From contig NZ_ARVU01000001.1 in assembly GCF_000384415.1 (NCBI RefSeq), positions 1,116,001 to 1,180,000 on the forward strand: 64,000 nucleotides of DNA, written 5' to 3'. This stretch comes from Cycloclasticus pugetii PS-1 (lineage in GTDB: Bacteria; Pseudomonadota; Gammaproteobacteria; Methylococcales; Cycloclasticaceae). Position numbers and translations under genes: made by a program. The notes below the pieces were generated by a model. The model was not told the origin of the DNA. It was given only the letters and a program-made list of their open reading frames with translations, and searched no databases. Of the stretch, positions 20,466 through 30,259 are shown one piece after another. Numbering within the stretch: the stretch's first letter is position 1; each line of letters starts with the position of its first letter.

Positions 20466-22145
20466 TTAGTGATTATCACACTCTGCTAGGAAGGTTAGCA
20501 GCTCTTCCCTGTATTTATAATAATCAGGGTGCGATACCAGTGCCTTACGTGTTCGAGGACGTGGTAAATCCACTTTCATAATTTTACCAACCTTAGCATT
20601 AGGTCCATTGGTCATCATCACAACACGATCAGCCAGTAAAATAGCTTCATCAACATCGTGTGTCACCATAATGGCAGTGACTTTAGTCCGTGTCCAAACT
20701 TCCATTAACACCTCTTGAAGCTCCCACCTTGTTAAAGAATCTAACATACCAAATGGTTCATCGAGTAACAGTAATTTAGGGGAGAGGGCGAAGGCACGTG
20801 AAATACCGACACGCTGTTTCATACCATTTGAAAGTTCAGCGGCTTTCTTATTGAAGGCTTCACTTAAGCCCACTTTACTTAAATAGTACTCAACAATGCT
20901 ATTTCGTTCTGCTGGGGTGCAATGCGGATAAACTCGCTCGACGCCTAAAGCAACATTTTCTTTCGCGCTTAGCCAAGGAAAAAGGCTAGGGGCTTGGAAA
21001 ACAACTGCCCTGTCAGGGCCCGCGGCACTGACTTCTTTCTTGTCCAAAACAATACCGCCATCGCTAATGTCGGTTAACCCAGCGGTCATAGACAATACAG
21101 TCGATTTGCCACAACCGGAATGGCCAATAATTGAAATAAACTCGCCTTTTTCTATATTTAGTTCAAATTTATCGACTACTGTTAAGGGACCTTTCGGTGT
21201 TGGGTAGACCTTGGTTAAATTGAAATACTCTAGGTATTTTTTATCACCCATATTATTTGAATAAGGTTTCAGTGCATCAGGCTTCTCGTCGTCACTAAGA
21301 CCAAAGTCACTGGCTGTATTAGGCTGGACATTGGGTAATTGATAAACATTACTTGTTGAATCAGCACTATCACCGATGCCGACACTCATTAAATATTGAG
21401 TAATATCACTGCGTAATTTTTTAAAATTTTCATCATGGTTCATGGCTGTTCTATCGCGCGGCCTTGGCAGATCAACAATGAATTCGGGACCAAACGTAGC
21501 ATTTGGCCCCGGGTTTAATGGAATAATCCGGTCGGCCATTATCAACCCTTCATCTACATCATTCGTGATGAGTACCACGGTTTTTTTCTCTTGTTCCCAA
21601 ATTCTAATGATTTCATCTTGTAGGTTCGCGCGCGTCAATGCATCTAGTGCGCTGAGTGGCTCATCTAATAATAAAACATGTGGGCTTGCCGCCAAAGCTC
21701 GTGCAACATTAACACGTTGTCGCATACCACCAGATAGTTCAGAAGGGTGCCTATGCGTCGCATGCGACAATCCCACCATATTGATGTATTTTTCTATGCG
21801 TTCTGTTCGTTCAGAAGCAGAAAGATCACTAAAGACAGAATCAACAGCTAATGCAACGTTTCCAAAAACAGTTAACCAAGGCATTAAGGAGTAGCTCTGA
21901 AAGACAACACCGCGTTCTGAACTGGGGCCAGTAACTTTTTTACCTTCCATTGTCACTTCACCACTATCAGGTTTAATTAAACCTGCAATAGTGGAGATAA
22001 GGGTAGTTTTACCTGTGCCCGAGAATCCAACAATGGCAACAAATTCACCTTCTTTAATATCAAGGTTAATATTGCTCAGAACGTCACTTTTATTGTGACC
22101 ACTGCCGTAGGATTTACTAATATTTTTAAGTGCTAAAAATGACAT
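20466..22145 (-). CDS. Nitrate ABC transporter, fused double ATPase (NrtC/NrtD type)
   Basis: A 559-residue protein with two complete ABC ATPase domains. The first (about 1-255) has Walker A GFSGTGKTT, signature LSGGMRQRVNVARALA and Walker B VLLLDEPLSALD; a linker of about 50 residues follows; the second (about 306-559) has GHSGCGKST, LSNGMKQRVGISRAFA and LLLLDEPFGMLD. In cyanobacteria these domains sit in separate NrtC and NrtD subunits, with NrtC also carrying a NrtA-like regulatory domain that is absent here. It lies 10 bases downstream of nrtB and should energise nitrate uptake at the inner face of the membrane. Substrate is inferred from operon context (NasT, NrtA). Confidence 0.88.
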   Translation of the reverse strand: MSFLALKNISKSYGSGHNKSDVLSNINLDIKEGEFVAIVGFSGTGKTTLISTIAGLIKPDSGEVTMEGKKVTGPSSERGVVFQSYSLMPWLTVFGNVALAVDSVFSDLSASERTERIEKYINMVGLSHATHRHPSELSGGMRQRVNVARALAASPHVLLLDEPLSALDALTRANLQDEIIRIWEQEKKTVVLITNDVDEGLIMADRIIPLNPGPNATFGPEFIVDLPRPRDRTAMNHDENFKKLRSDITQYLMSVGIGDSADSTSNVYQLPNVQPNTASDFGLSDDEKPDALKPYSNNMGDKKYLEYFNLTKVYPTPKGPLTVVDKFELNIEKGEFISIIGHSGCGKSTVLSMTAGLTDISDGGIVLDKKEVSAAGPDRAVVFQAPSLFPWLSAKENVALGVERVYPHCTPAERNSIVEYYLSKVGLSEAFNKKAAELSNGMKQRVGISRAFALSPKLLLLDEPFGMLDSLTRWELQEVLMEVWTRTKVTAIMVTHDVDEAILLADRVVMMTNGPNAKVGKIMKVDLPRPRTRKALVSHPDYYKYREELLTFLAECDNH

Positions 22146-22155
22146 ATCTTTTCTC

Positions 22156-23307
22156 CTACATTGCGTCGCCGTATGAAAAATATTTTTGCAGCGTCAACAT
22201 GATACGATCGAGCATAAAACCGATAATACCGATAGTAAACACAGCAACCATAATTTTTCCTAACGATTGAGAACTGCCATTTTGGAATTCATCCCAGACA
22301 AATTTACCTAAACCTGGGTTTTGCGCTAGCATTTCTGCAGCAATTAATACCATCCAACCGACACCAAGTGATAGACGTAAGCCTGTAAAAATTAATGGCA
22401 GCGAACTAGGTAAAACAATTTTAGTGACTGTTTTCCACCACCCGAGTTGTAAAACCTTTGAGACATTCATTAAGTCTTTATCAATAGTAGATACGCCGAC
22501 GGCTGTATTAATTAGAGTTGGCCATAATGAGCACAATGTTACTGTGATGGCCGATACAAGAAAGGACTTGCTAAATGTAGCGTCCCCCTCAACCACATAC
22601 AGTGCACTAACAATAAGTGTGACTATAGGTAACCAAGCCAATGGAGAAACAGGTTTAAATATTTGAATAATCGGGTTAATGGCAGCATTAAAAGCAGGGC
22701 TTAATCCGCAAATAACACCCAGTGGAATAGCCACAACAGAGGCTAATAAAAAGCCTGCGAAAACAGTCCATAAACTGGTCATAATTTGTTGCGGATAGGT
22801 TGCTTTGCCAGTGTAATCACGAATTTTAATAACCGCATCTGGGTTCTTTTCAAGCTTTTTAGCATTACGAACTTCCTGACGTTTGTAAAAAGCGACTTCT
22901 TTTTCTTTCTCTTTGTAGTGGTCGGCGGCAAGGCTTTTTGTTTCTTGCCATACCGCAGCAGGGCCAGGAATAGCGCCTAGGCTCGTTTGAATTTTCGCAG
23001 CGCCCCAGTCCCAAAACCCAATAAATATCAACATGGCTAATACTGGCACACCAATAACTTTTATCGCTTCTTTTAGCTGTACAACAGGGTCTTCACCAGC
23101 CAACATTTTTACGATGGGTATAAACCAAGTAAAGCCAATTAGTTCTAAAAAATTATTAATTTTTACGGAAATTTTAACGCCTTCATTGGCGACCTTTTTT
23201 TCAGGCTTATTGGCAACAGACTCTGGTGAGTCTGCTGATGAACTTGTAGTGTTACTCGCTTCTTGATTTTTCATATTTTTATCTTCTAATGCTGTATCAA
23301 CAGGCAT
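22156..23307 (-). CDS. nrtB: Nitrate ABC transporter permease NrtB
   Basis: A 383-residue inner-membrane permease of the nitrate/sulfonate/taurine type. The N-terminus is hydrophilic; membrane helices begin near residue 85 (VIGVPVLAMLIFIGFWDWGA) and a charged segment of about 60 residues (KEKEKEVAFYKRQEV) precedes the core permease domain. The EAA-type loop that docks the ATPase reads SLPLIFTGLRLSLGVGWMVL. Long N-terminal extensions occur in proteobacterial NrtB proteins. It is cotranscribed with nrtA upstream and nrtCD downstream. The start may instead be the ATG at 23274 (MKNQEAS). Confidence 0.9.
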   Translation of the reverse strand: MPVDTALEDKNMKNQEASNTTSSSADSPESVANKPEKKVANEGVKISVKINNFLELIGFTWFIPIVKMLAGEDPVVQLKEAIKVIGVPVLAMLIFIGFWDWGAAKIQTSLGAIPGPAAVWQETKSLAADHYKEKEKEVAFYKRQEVRNAKKLEKNPDAVIKIRDYTGKATYPQQIMTSLWTVFAGFLLASVVAIPLGVICGLSPAFNAAINPIIQIFKPVSPLAWLPIVTLIVSALYVVEGDATFSKSFLVSAITVTLCSLWPTLINTAVGVSTIDKDLMNVSKVLQLGWWKTVTKIVLPSSLPLIFTGLRLSLGVGWMVLIAAEMLAQNPGLGKFVWDEFQNGSSQSLGKIMVAVFTIGIIGFMLDRIMLTLQKYFSYGDAM

Positions 23308-23380
23308 AGTGTTACCTCTAGTTTTTTTGTTAAATAGGTACCCGCATCATCACGGGTACCTATCATTGTCATACCGTTAT

Positions 23381-24772
23381 TTACTTAACAGTGTCTTTTC
23401 CTTTTAAACCAATGTTGAACTTCTCTAGGTAAGCATTGGGTGTGCGGCCATCAAAGGTGATGTTATCGATAAAGTGAGTTTGTGGTTCGCGGTAACCATC
23501 GGTATCCCAAGGCATATCTGCTTTAGAAATTTTCCCTTCTTCTAACAACTCTTTAGCGGCTACTAAATAAATGTCTGGACGGTAGACTTTTTTTGCAATG
23601 TCGTGGAACCATTGATCTGATTTTTCGTCGGTAATTTGACCCCAGCGACGCATTTGGGTTAAGTACCAAATAGCATCTGAATAATAAGGGTAGGTAGCAA
23701 AGTAGCGGTAGAAAACGTTGAAGTCTGGTAAGTCACGTTTATCGCCTTTTTCATACTCAAATGTGCCTGTCATGCTGTTAGCGATCACATCGTAGTCAGC
23801 ACCAACATATTCAGATTGAGACAGAATTTTTACCGCTTCTGGACGGTTTGCATCGTTGTTAGCATCTAACCATTGCGCTGCACGAATTAATGCTTTAATA
23901 ACGGCTTTATGTGTATTGGGGTTCTTTTCTGCCCACTCTGCACTAACGCCAAATACTTTTTCTGGGTTATTTTTCCAAATTTCATAATCTGTCACAACAG
24001 GAACGCCAATACCTTTAAAGACGGCTTGCTGGTTCCAAGGTTCCCCAACGCAATAGCCATAAATAGTACCGGCTTCAAGCGTTGAAGGCATTTGAGGAGG
24101 AGGGGTAACCGATAATAAAGCATCCGCATCAATTTGACCGGTGATATCCGTTTTTGAATAATAGCCCGGGTGGATTCCGCCTGCAGCTAACCAATAACGT
24201 AGCTCATAATTATGTGTTGATACGGGGAAAACCATGCCCATATTAAAAGGCTTACCTTCAGATTTATATCGATCAACAACTGGCTTCAGTGCGGTCGCAC
24301 TAATAGGGTGCACTGGCTTACCATCAGCACCTTTGGGGATATTAGGTTTCATTTCTGCCCAAATATCATTTGAAACAGTAATCGCATTACCATTTAAATC
24401 CATACTAAAGGCAGTAATAATATCCGCTTTAGTGCCAAAACCTATGGTTGCACCAAGTGGTTGCCCGGCAAGCATATGTGCACCGTCTAGCTCGCCATCA
24501 ATCACACGGTCAAGTAACACCTTCCAATTCGCTTGCGGTTCAATGGTGACATACAGGCCTTCATCTTCAAAAAAACCTTTTTCATAGGCAACCGCTAACG
24601 GTGCCATATCTGTTAATTTGATAAAACCAAACTTAAGTTCATCTTTTTCAAGTTCTTCAACGGCATGTGCAGCCGTTAAACTACCTGCCATTGTTAACGC
24701 TAAACCAGCCAGACAGCTTTTAAACATGCCTCCAATGTTTCGTTTACTGAAAGTCTTACGATTTTTTTTCAT
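23381..24772 (-). CDS. nrtA: Periplasmic nitrate-binding protein NrtA
   Basis: The substrate-binding component of the nitrate/nitrite ABC transporter. The 463-residue precursor has a signal peptide of about 37 residues (KRNIGG, then a hydrophobic core, cleavage after AAHA), then [30 protein letters not shown], the start of the two-lobed NrtA/SsuA fold. The segments [14 protein letters not shown] and [16 protein letters not shown] are NrtA-like. A ribosome site AGGA precedes the ATG. The gene lies just after a leader with two hairpins and a terminator, so expression probably depends on NasT antitermination. It could also carry nitrite or cyanate; nitrate is favoured by NasT. Confidence 0.92.
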   Translation of the reverse strand: MKKNRKTFSKRNIGGMFKSCLAGLALTMAGSLTAAHAVEELEKDELKFGFIKLTDMAPLAVAYEKGFFEDEGLYVTIEPQANWKVLLDRVIDGELDGAHMLAGQPLGATIGFGTKADIITAFSMDLNGNAITVSNDIWAEMKPNIPKGADGKPVHPISATALKPVVDRYKSEGKPFNMGMVFPVSTHNYELRYWLAAGGIHPGYYSKTDITGQIDADALLSVTPPPQMPSTLEAGTIYGYCVGEPWNQQAVFKGIGVPVVTDYEIWKNNPEKVFGVSAEWAEKNPNTHKAVIKALIRAAQWLDANNDANRPEAVKILSQSEYVGADYDVIANSMTGTFEYEKGDKRDLPDFNVFYRYFATYPYYSDAIWYLTQMRRWGQITDEKSDQWFHDIAKKVYRPDIYLVAAKELLEEGKISKADMPWDTDGYREPQTHFIDNITFDGRTPNAYLEKFNIGLKGKDTVK

Positions 24773-24801
24773 TTTTTTTCCTGTTTACGTTTATAAAATG
24801 C

Positions 24802-24907
24802 AAAAAAACGCCCGCCAATTATTTTCGTTTTAAAGAAAACAAGCTAGCAGACGTCTTTGTCTTGTGACCTTAAAAGGTCTATTAAGTTTTAAGCCCCAAG
24901 TTCGGGG
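24802..24907 (-). promoter_or_regulatory. Probable NasT-responsive attenuator leader upstream of nrtA
   Basis: Reading on the minus strand from the nasT end: a hairpin with stem CCCC/GGGG and six-base loop GAACTT (24894-24907), a second with stem GACC/GGTC and six-base loop TTTTAA (24866-24879), then a terminator whose nine-pair stem ACGTCTGCT / GGCGGGCGT (with G-T pairs) is followed by seven T residues (24802-24854). Two hexaloop hairpins ahead of a terminator is the known layout of ANTAR-protein targets, and nasT lies immediately upstream. The loops do not show the usual A1/G4 pattern of such targets, so binding is inferred. Confidence 0.65.
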
Positions 24908-24941
24908 GTGGTACTATTCGTTAGAAATTAAAAAGCAATAC

Positions 24942-25520
24942 CTATGCCAATATTTCACTTGCTGAGATTATGCTTTCTGCTAGATCTACCATTTTGATAT
25001 TTTTATTCATCGCCATTTTACGCATTGCTTTATAAGCTTCATTTTCACTAATTTTAGAGCGTTGCATAATAATGCCTTTTGCTTTATCGATAATCTTACG
25101 TTCACTTAAGGTATTTTTCGTTCGCTCTAACTCTTCTTTAATAAGCTGTTGCTCGTTAAAACGAAAACAAGCGGTATCAATAATAGACACAATACGTTTG
25201 GCCTGAAGGCCATCTACAATATAAGCACTTACACCTACTTTAATGGCTGCTTGAATAACATCTCTACTGTCTTCGTAGGTAAAGACAATAACCGGAATAG
25301 GGTTTTGCACGTTAATTTGTTGTATACAACTAAATAATTGATCAAAACGTTTTTCCGTTACTGCCATCACAATATCTATAGAGCCAGTAAGAGCAGCACG
25401 ACTAATGTCGCTTAACTGGGATGTAACGGCTGTTACCTCGTAAATAGAGTCAGATAAATGCCCCTGAACATCTAGGAGGTCATCAGCCGTTGTATTAAAT
25501 AATAGGATTCTAGGTTTCAT
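24942..25520 (-). CDS. nasT: NasT-like ANTAR-domain transcription antiterminator
   Basis: A 192-residue response-regulator-like RNA-binding protein. The N-terminal receiver-like domain (about 1-115) lacks a clear phospho-acceptor aspartate (MAVTEKR at the expected position), as in other NasT proteins. The C-terminal ANTAR domain (about 130-190) reads KIIDKAKGIIMQRSKISE then EAYKAMRKMAMNKN. NasT binds leader hairpins and prevents termination so that nitrate genes are expressed when nitrate is present. Elsewhere it is held inactive by the nitrate sensor NasS, which is not in this window. The gene lies just upstream of the nrtA leader. Confidence 0.9.
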   Translation of the reverse strand: MKPRILLFNTTADDLLDVQGHLSDSIYEVTAVTSQLSDISRAALTGSIDIVMAVTEKRFDQLFSCIQQINVQNPIPVIVFTYEDSRDVIQAAIKVGVSAYIVDGLQAKRIVSIIDTACFRFNEQQLIKEELERTKNTLSERKIIDKAKGIIMQRSKISENEAYKAMRKMAMNKNIKMVDLAESIISASEILA

Positions 25521-25570
25521 TAAGTGTCGATTAATGCTTCTTTAAAAAAAGGCTTATACCAATGCCATGA

Positions 25571-26857
25571 CTAGAATTTTGCGCTTACAAAAGCCCACAA
25601 TTTAGTCGTATCAACGGCTGTTGGGCCGATATTTAAAGCATTATTGTCAGCATTGTAATCTGCATACTTGAGACCAACGGTGTAGTTTTTACCTACTTTT
25701 TTAGTAGCCATCAAATCAAACTCAGTACCGTAATCGTAGCTATTATTATCTGAACTAAAGTCATGATAAGCTGCTACAAATTTTATGCCATAAGCAGTCG
25801 TCACAGCTGTTAAGTAAATATCTTCAACACCATCACCTGGGGTTACTAAGAATTTATCCGCCCAGCCTTGGTAAGCGTGATTTGTTCCAAGAATTGTTAC
25901 AAAACGGTCAGCGCCGCCATTACCTTCTTGTAATTCATAACTGGCTTTTAACAATAGCATGTTGATAGGCCCATTAAATGATATTTTTGTGCCGAGTTCA
26001 GCCAAAATATAATCAGCATCTATTGAGTTAGGGTTATCAGCGGCATCTGATTGGGTGGCGTATTCAGCTGTATAAATAACCTTAGTCGCATCACTGATAG
26101 GCTTAGCACCGCTAAGTCTTAGACCATATGTATTGGTTGAAAAAGCATCTGCATTTTCAAAGTCATATAAATATGCATAAGCTTCAATTTTTGCAGCTTT
26201 AAAACCACTATATTGGATATTAAATAAATGTGAATCACTGTCAAAATTATCAAGTGGTTCAGGCGCATCTTCACCAAAGATACGATTTACATTCCATACA
26301 TAAGCATAATTAATGGTTGTATCACTAAGCGACTGATTAGAAATAGAGAATGCATCCAGTGTTTGCCAATTTTGACGCCAAGCAACCGTACCGATATGCC
26401 GATGAAAGGGTGCACCACGATATGTCAATGCTTGTCGCCCCAATTTTACAGACATGTCTTCAAGCCCTGTGTAAAACAAGTAACCTTGATTAAGCTCTGT
26501 TTCATTAGGATCAGCAATAACAGGGTATTTAGCACCTTTGGCTTGAGATGGATGCGCATAATTGTTACTAAATAAGCTATGAACACTTTCTACTTCACCA
26601 AAAAGCCCAAACCCATAATACGTTCCTGTTTTATAGGCCGCCGTTAATCTAGCGGTATAAGCGTTTGCTTCTTCAGATAAGTTTTCTTGATCGACATTTT
26701 CATAACGTAGTCTAGCGCTGTAACTGGCTTTACCACTGGATAGGGCATTTAATATAGATTCCTCCGCCTGCGCTAAAGGAGCTGTTGTCATTAGTATCGT
26801 GCTAGCAATAGCGCCTACTATGATAGGGTTTGAGTGACTTTTTTTGTTGCTTTTCAT
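25571..26857 (-). CDS. Alginate-export-type outer-membrane porin
   Basis: A 428-residue precursor with a signal peptide of about 31 residues (cleavage near AQA-EES), then alternating amphipathic strands ending in a terminal aromatic, LWAFVSAKF, typical of outer-membrane beta-barrels. The region GYLFYTGLEDMSVKLGRQ followed by RHIGTVAWRQNWQTLDAFS is characteristic of the alginate export porin family (AlgE-like). Such porins occur beside nitrate operons in marine gammaproteobacteria. Here it probably passes nitrate or another small anion, an inference from its place 50 bases upstream of nasT on the same strand. Confidence 0.8.
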   Translation of the reverse strand: MKSNKKSHSNPIIVGAIASTILMTTAPLAQAEESILNALSSGKASYSARLRYENVDQENLSEEANAYTARLTAAYKTGTYYGFGLFGEVESVHSLFSNNYAHPSQAKGAKYPVIADPNETELNQGYLFYTGLEDMSVKLGRQALTYRGAPFHRHIGTVAWRQNWQTLDAFSISNQSLSDTTINYAYVWNVNRIFGEDAPEPLDNFDSDSHLFNIQYSGFKAAKIEAYAYLYDFENADAFSTNTYGLRLSGAKPISDATKVIYTAEYATQSDAADNPNSIDADYILAELGTKISFNGPINMLLLKASYELQEGNGGADRFVTILGTNHAYQGWADKFLVTPGDGVEDIYLTAVTTAYGIKFVAAYHDFSSDNNSYDYGTEFDLMATKKVGKNYTVGLKYADYNADNNALNIGPTAVDTTKLWAFVSAKF

Positions 26858-27164
26858 ATTAACTCTCTACGTTAAATTTTTTTAAAAAAACATAAAACCT
26901 AAAGCAACCAACACGAATATACCGAGTTAGCGCCTTTGCTTTATAAATTAAGGTGTTCATGACTGCGCCGTTACAGTGTGTTATGACTTAATCGAAAGAA
27001 ATAACAGCTACAAGTAGTGCAATGGTTATGCCAAGTTTAATTTATTGGCAATACAGTGATTGGTAGAGGCTTATGAGGCAAATAAATGCTGCGTCGCATC
27101 CTTTAGGTGCTGATATGATAGATAGGCACTAAAATGGTGCGAATGAGAATTAAGCTTGTTAGCC
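26858..27164. other. Intergenic stretch upstream of the porin
   Basis: Non-coding sequence between the porin start and the SIMPL gene stop on the minus strand. It presumably carries the porin/nrt promoter. I see no repeat, tRNA, small gene or convincing hairpin. Confidence 0.4.
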
Positions 27165-27854
27165 TTAGTCTACTAGGCGAATTGAGCCATTAACATTGAC
27201 TTGGATAGTTGACGTGTTCTGTTGTAAGTTAGCAGGAGCAGCTTCATCAGTTGCACTGCTTGAAAGCATTCTTGATTTGGCGTAATACACTGGGCGATGC
27301 TGATTGTTCGAATGGATATTAATTTGATGAACAATATACTTATTTTTATCGAACTCGTTAGTGATCGTTTGTGCTTGCGCCTTAAAGTCTGCAATAGCTT
27401 GTTTTGTTAATAATTGTTTAGTGGCATTTAATTTTTCTTCTGAGACTTGGTAGCGCAAGGATTTAATTAGTAATTCTTTTTGTAATAAGCCAATCAGCTT
27501 GCCTAAGTGCTCACTGTCTTTACTTTCTAGCGTTATAGTTTGAATACCACGCCAAGCTTTAAAAATACGTTTGTTATAAAGTTGATGAGATGTGTATTGC
27601 CCACCTTTAACTTTAACGGTTTTAAAGGGGGCGGCTGTTTTAAGAGCCCAAGACATTTTTTGGTTGATTTGTTCAGCCAAAACAGCGGGGTCGTAATGTT
27701 CAGCTTCAACAGCAATACTGGCCAGCATCGTATCGGTTTCAACCTCTAAACTAGCAGAAGCTTGTAAATTAACAACTCCATCAAACGGTTTATCATGAGC
27801 CATTAGAGGGCTGGTTAAAAATATTAAATTAAACAACAAAATCCATTTATTCAT
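27165..27854 (-). CDS. SIMPL-domain (DUF541) periplasmic protein
   Basis: A 229-residue protein with a signal peptide (about 19 residues, ending MAHDK) and a SIMPL/DUF541 domain: VNLQASASLEVETDTMLASIAVEAE, then LAEQINQKMSWALKTA, a regular feature of the family. SIMPL proteins are periplasmic or outer-membrane-associated and poorly understood; links to oxidative stress and to signalling partners are known from a few species. It lies between sthA and the porin on the same strand but 307 bases from the latter, so it is probably a separate unit. Confidence 0.82.
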   Translation of the reverse strand: MNKWILLFNLIFLTSPLMAHDKPFDGVVNLQASASLEVETDTMLASIAVEAEHYDPAVLAEQINQKMSWALKTAAPFKTVKVKGGQYTSHQLYNKRIFKAWRGIQTITLESKDSEHLGKLIGLLQKELLIKSLRYQVSEEKLNATKQLLTKQAIADFKAQAQTITNEFDKNKYIVHQINIHSNNQHRPVYYAKSRMLSSSATDEAAPANLQQNTSTIQVNVNGSIRLVD

Positions 27855-27914
27855 CTTTAACTCATTATTTTATTGGGGTGTAACTTACTATACGGGCCTA
27901 AGCTGAATACTATC

Positions 27915-29327
27915 TTAATGGTTATCTAGTCGGTTTAAACCATTTAAAGCAGCCACTCGATAAGCCTCAGCCATTGTTGGGTAGTTAAAGGTTGTATTAG
28001 TAAAATACAGCAGGGTATTTGCTTCGCCTTTTTGCGACATAATCGCCTGCCCAATATGTATAATTTCAGCCGCTTGGTCACCAAAGCAGTGCACACCTAA
28101 TATTTGTAATGTTTCTGAGTGAAAAATTATTTTTAATAAACCCTGAGTTTCACCAGAAATTTGCGCTCTTGCCAGTGAATCGAAACGTGAATAACCGGTT
28201 TCATAAGGTACTTTTTGCTCGGTCAATTCTTTTTCTGTGTAGCCAACTGAACTAATTTCCGGATTAGTATAAATACCTGTTGGAATGTCTTTAACCAGAG
28301 TAGCGTCACAAAACCCATCAACGATATGGGTTGCGGCAAAACGGCCTTGATCATAAGCGGCGCTGGCTAAACTTGGATAGCCAATAAAATCTCCAACCGC
28401 ATAAATATGTTCTTTACCTTCCACTTGGTAATTCTCGTTAACATTAATTTGACCGCGAGAGTTAGGGGTGATGCCGACTTTGTCTAATGCTAGGTCATCA
28501 AAGTTACCGGTCCTACCATTGGCCCATAGAAAAATATCAGTTTTGATCTTTTTTCCTGAAACCAATTGGGTAACAACGCTTTTATCGTCAGGTATTATTG
28601 AATCGTATTCTTCACTAGAACGGATAACAACACCCTGGTTTCGCATATCATGACTTAAGGCATGTACGATTTCTTCATCTAAAAAGGCCAGCAAAGTAGA
28701 GTGCGTATTAATAAGGTTAACTTTAACCCCTAACCCTTGAAAGATAGAAGCATATTCGGAACCAATAACGCCCGCTCCATAGATTGTAATTGAGCGTGGT
28801 GTGAAGTCTAAATCTAAAATAGTATCGCTATCAAAAACATTATGATGATTAAAATCCACATCATCAGGACGATAGGGGTGAGAGCCAGGCGCCAACACAA
28901 ACACCTTGGCAGTTATTTTTTTTACTTTACCACCGGCATTAGGTTTAACCTGCATTGTATTTTCATCAACAAAACTAGCTGTGCCGTATAGCAAGTCAAG
29001 ATTGTTGCGTTCATAAAAGCCATCTCGCATATCAACCTGTTTTTTTATTACGTCGGTAGCAGAACTTAAAAGTTGAGGAAACGTTAAGTGAAGTCGGCCA
29101 CCGCAGGCTTCTTTAAACCATCTATTGCGATTAAATTGAATAACACGCTGAACCGCTTGACGTAATGCTTTTGAGGGAATTGTTCCCCAATGAGTACAGC
29201 CACCGCCAACCTCTTTATATTTTTCTATGATGGCAACTTTTTTACCTTCTTTACAAGCCTTCATTGCGGCGCCTTCACCTCCTGGGCCTGTGCCTACAAC
29301 AATTACATCATAGTCATATGTACTCAT
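27915..29327 (-). CDS. sthA: Soluble pyridine nucleotide transhydrogenase SthA
   Basis: SthA is a cytoplasmic flavoprotein that passes reducing equivalents between NADPH and NAD+. The 470-residue protein has an N-terminal FAD motif [15 protein letters not shown]. It also has [16 protein letters not shown], where the second redox cysteine of related disulfide reductases is replaced by Thr, the diagnostic difference of SthA from lipoamide dehydrogenase. The NAD motif [19 protein letters not shown] follows, then the dimerisation domain. Divergent from the DUF455 gene, with 86 bases between the two start codons. Confidence 0.95.
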   Translation of the reverse strand: MSTYDYDVIVVGTGPGGEGAAMKACKEGKKVAIIEKYKEVGGGCTHWGTIPSKALRQAVQRVIQFNRNRWFKEACGGRLHLTFPQLLSSATDVIKKQVDMRDGFYERNNLDLLYGTASFVDENTMQVKPNAGGKVKKITAKVFVLAPGSHPYRPDDVDFNHHNVFDSDTILDLDFTPRSITIYGAGVIGSEYASIFQGLGVKVNLINTHSTLLAFLDEEIVHALSHDMRNQGVVIRSSEEYDSIIPDDKSVVTQLVSGKKIKTDIFLWANGRTGNFDDLALDKVGITPNSRGQINVNENYQVEGKEHIYAVGDFIGYPSLASAAYDQGRFAATHIVDGFCDATLVKDIPTGIYTNPEISSVGYTEKELTEQKVPYETGYSRFDSLARAQISGETQGLLKIIFHSETLQILGVHCFGDQAAEIIHIGQAIMSQKGEANTLLYFTNTTFNYPTMAEAYRVAALNGLNRLDNH

Positions 29328-29413
29328 TAATTGCTCTCATAATTATTTATAAACGTCTGAGCAAGTATACAACAGATACGATAAAATCTGCTTTTCGCCA
29401 AGAGTATTTATTC

Positions 29414-30235
29414 ATGCCTGATTTTTTTAATTCGCTCGAAAATGCCTTATTGAGCTCATCGGTTAACGAAACGATTGAGATGACACGGCAAGCTTTTGAG
29501 TTGTGCCATCAAAATAGCTCTTTTATTGAGCCAGTAAACCGCATTATTAAACCAATAGACCTCGTACGTTTTCCTGACAAGCCCATCTGTGTTGCACCCA
29601 GAGATTTACCACGAAGGCGGCTAGGAACAGAAGCAGGCAAGCGCTCATTTATACACGCTATCGCACACATAGAGTTTAATGCGATTAAATTAGCCCTAGA
29701 TATTGCTTATCGTTTTAAAGGTATGCCGGCACAGTTTTATAAAGACTGGGTCTATGTTGCTAATGATGAATGTAAGCACTTTCAATTACTATGCAATCAT
29801 TTAGCGACCTATGATTGTCAATATGGTGACAATCCATCGCATGATGGTTTATGGAGTATGGCCGTTAAAACAGACGATAATTTACTTGCTCGTTTATCAT
29901 TGGTTCCACGTTACCTAGAAGCTCGTGGACTTGATGTTACCCCAGCCATGTTGGAAAAACTATATACCCAAAAAGACATGGACACAGCGGCCATTTTAGA
30001 AATTATTTTAGAAGATGAAGTAACACATGTTGAATTTGGTACAAAATGGCTAGATTTTGTTTGTGAAAACGAAGGAGTCGAGCGTGAAGATGTGTTTTTC
30101 GAACATGTTGAACGCTTATTAAAAGGTCAAATACTCGGCCCATTTAATAAGCCTTTACGGCTCCGGGCGGGTTTTACGCCCAGTGAGTTGTTAGAGCTTG
30201 AACGCCTTGATAAACGTAAATTAAAGCAAACATAA
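29414..30235 (+). CDS. DUF455 ferritin-like protein
   Basis: A DUF455 family protein of 273 residues. These have a ferritin-like helical fold with a probable di-metal site; the likely ligands are in AHIEFNAIKLALD, NDECKHF and EDEVTHVEFG (paired ExxH motifs). A conserved RRLGTEAGKRSFIHAIAHIE segment leads the first ligand helix. The biochemical role is not established; relatives of the fold include tRNA-modifying hydroxylases such as MiaE, but nothing here shows that activity. I start at ATG 29414 (MPDFFNSLENALL); an open frame reaches 29264 but would overlap sthA. Confidence 0.85.
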   Translation: MPDFFNSLENALLSSSVNETIEMTRQAFELCHQNSSFIEPVNRIIKPIDLVRFPDKPICVAPRDLPRRRLGTEAGKRSFIHAIAHIEFNAIKLALDIAYRFKGMPAQFYKDWVYVANDECKHFQLLCNHLATYDCQYGDNPSHDGLWSMAVKTDDNLLARLSLVPRYLEARGLDVTPAMLEKLYTQKDMDTAAILEIILEDEVTHVEFGTKWLDFVCENEGVEREDVFFEHVERLLKGQILGPFNKPLRLRAGFTPSELLELERLDKRKLKQT

Positions 30236-30259
30236 TATTCAGAACTAGCTACGTTAAGA

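Noticed and set aside
21442-21894. Plus-strand open frame of 150 codons
   Set aside because: Antisense to the first ATPase domain of nrtCD, whose motifs are fully conserved on the minus strand.
20466-22145. Second half of the nitrate ATPase as a NrtA-like regulatory domain
   Set aside because: It carries its own Walker A, signature and Walker B motifs, so it is a second ATPase.
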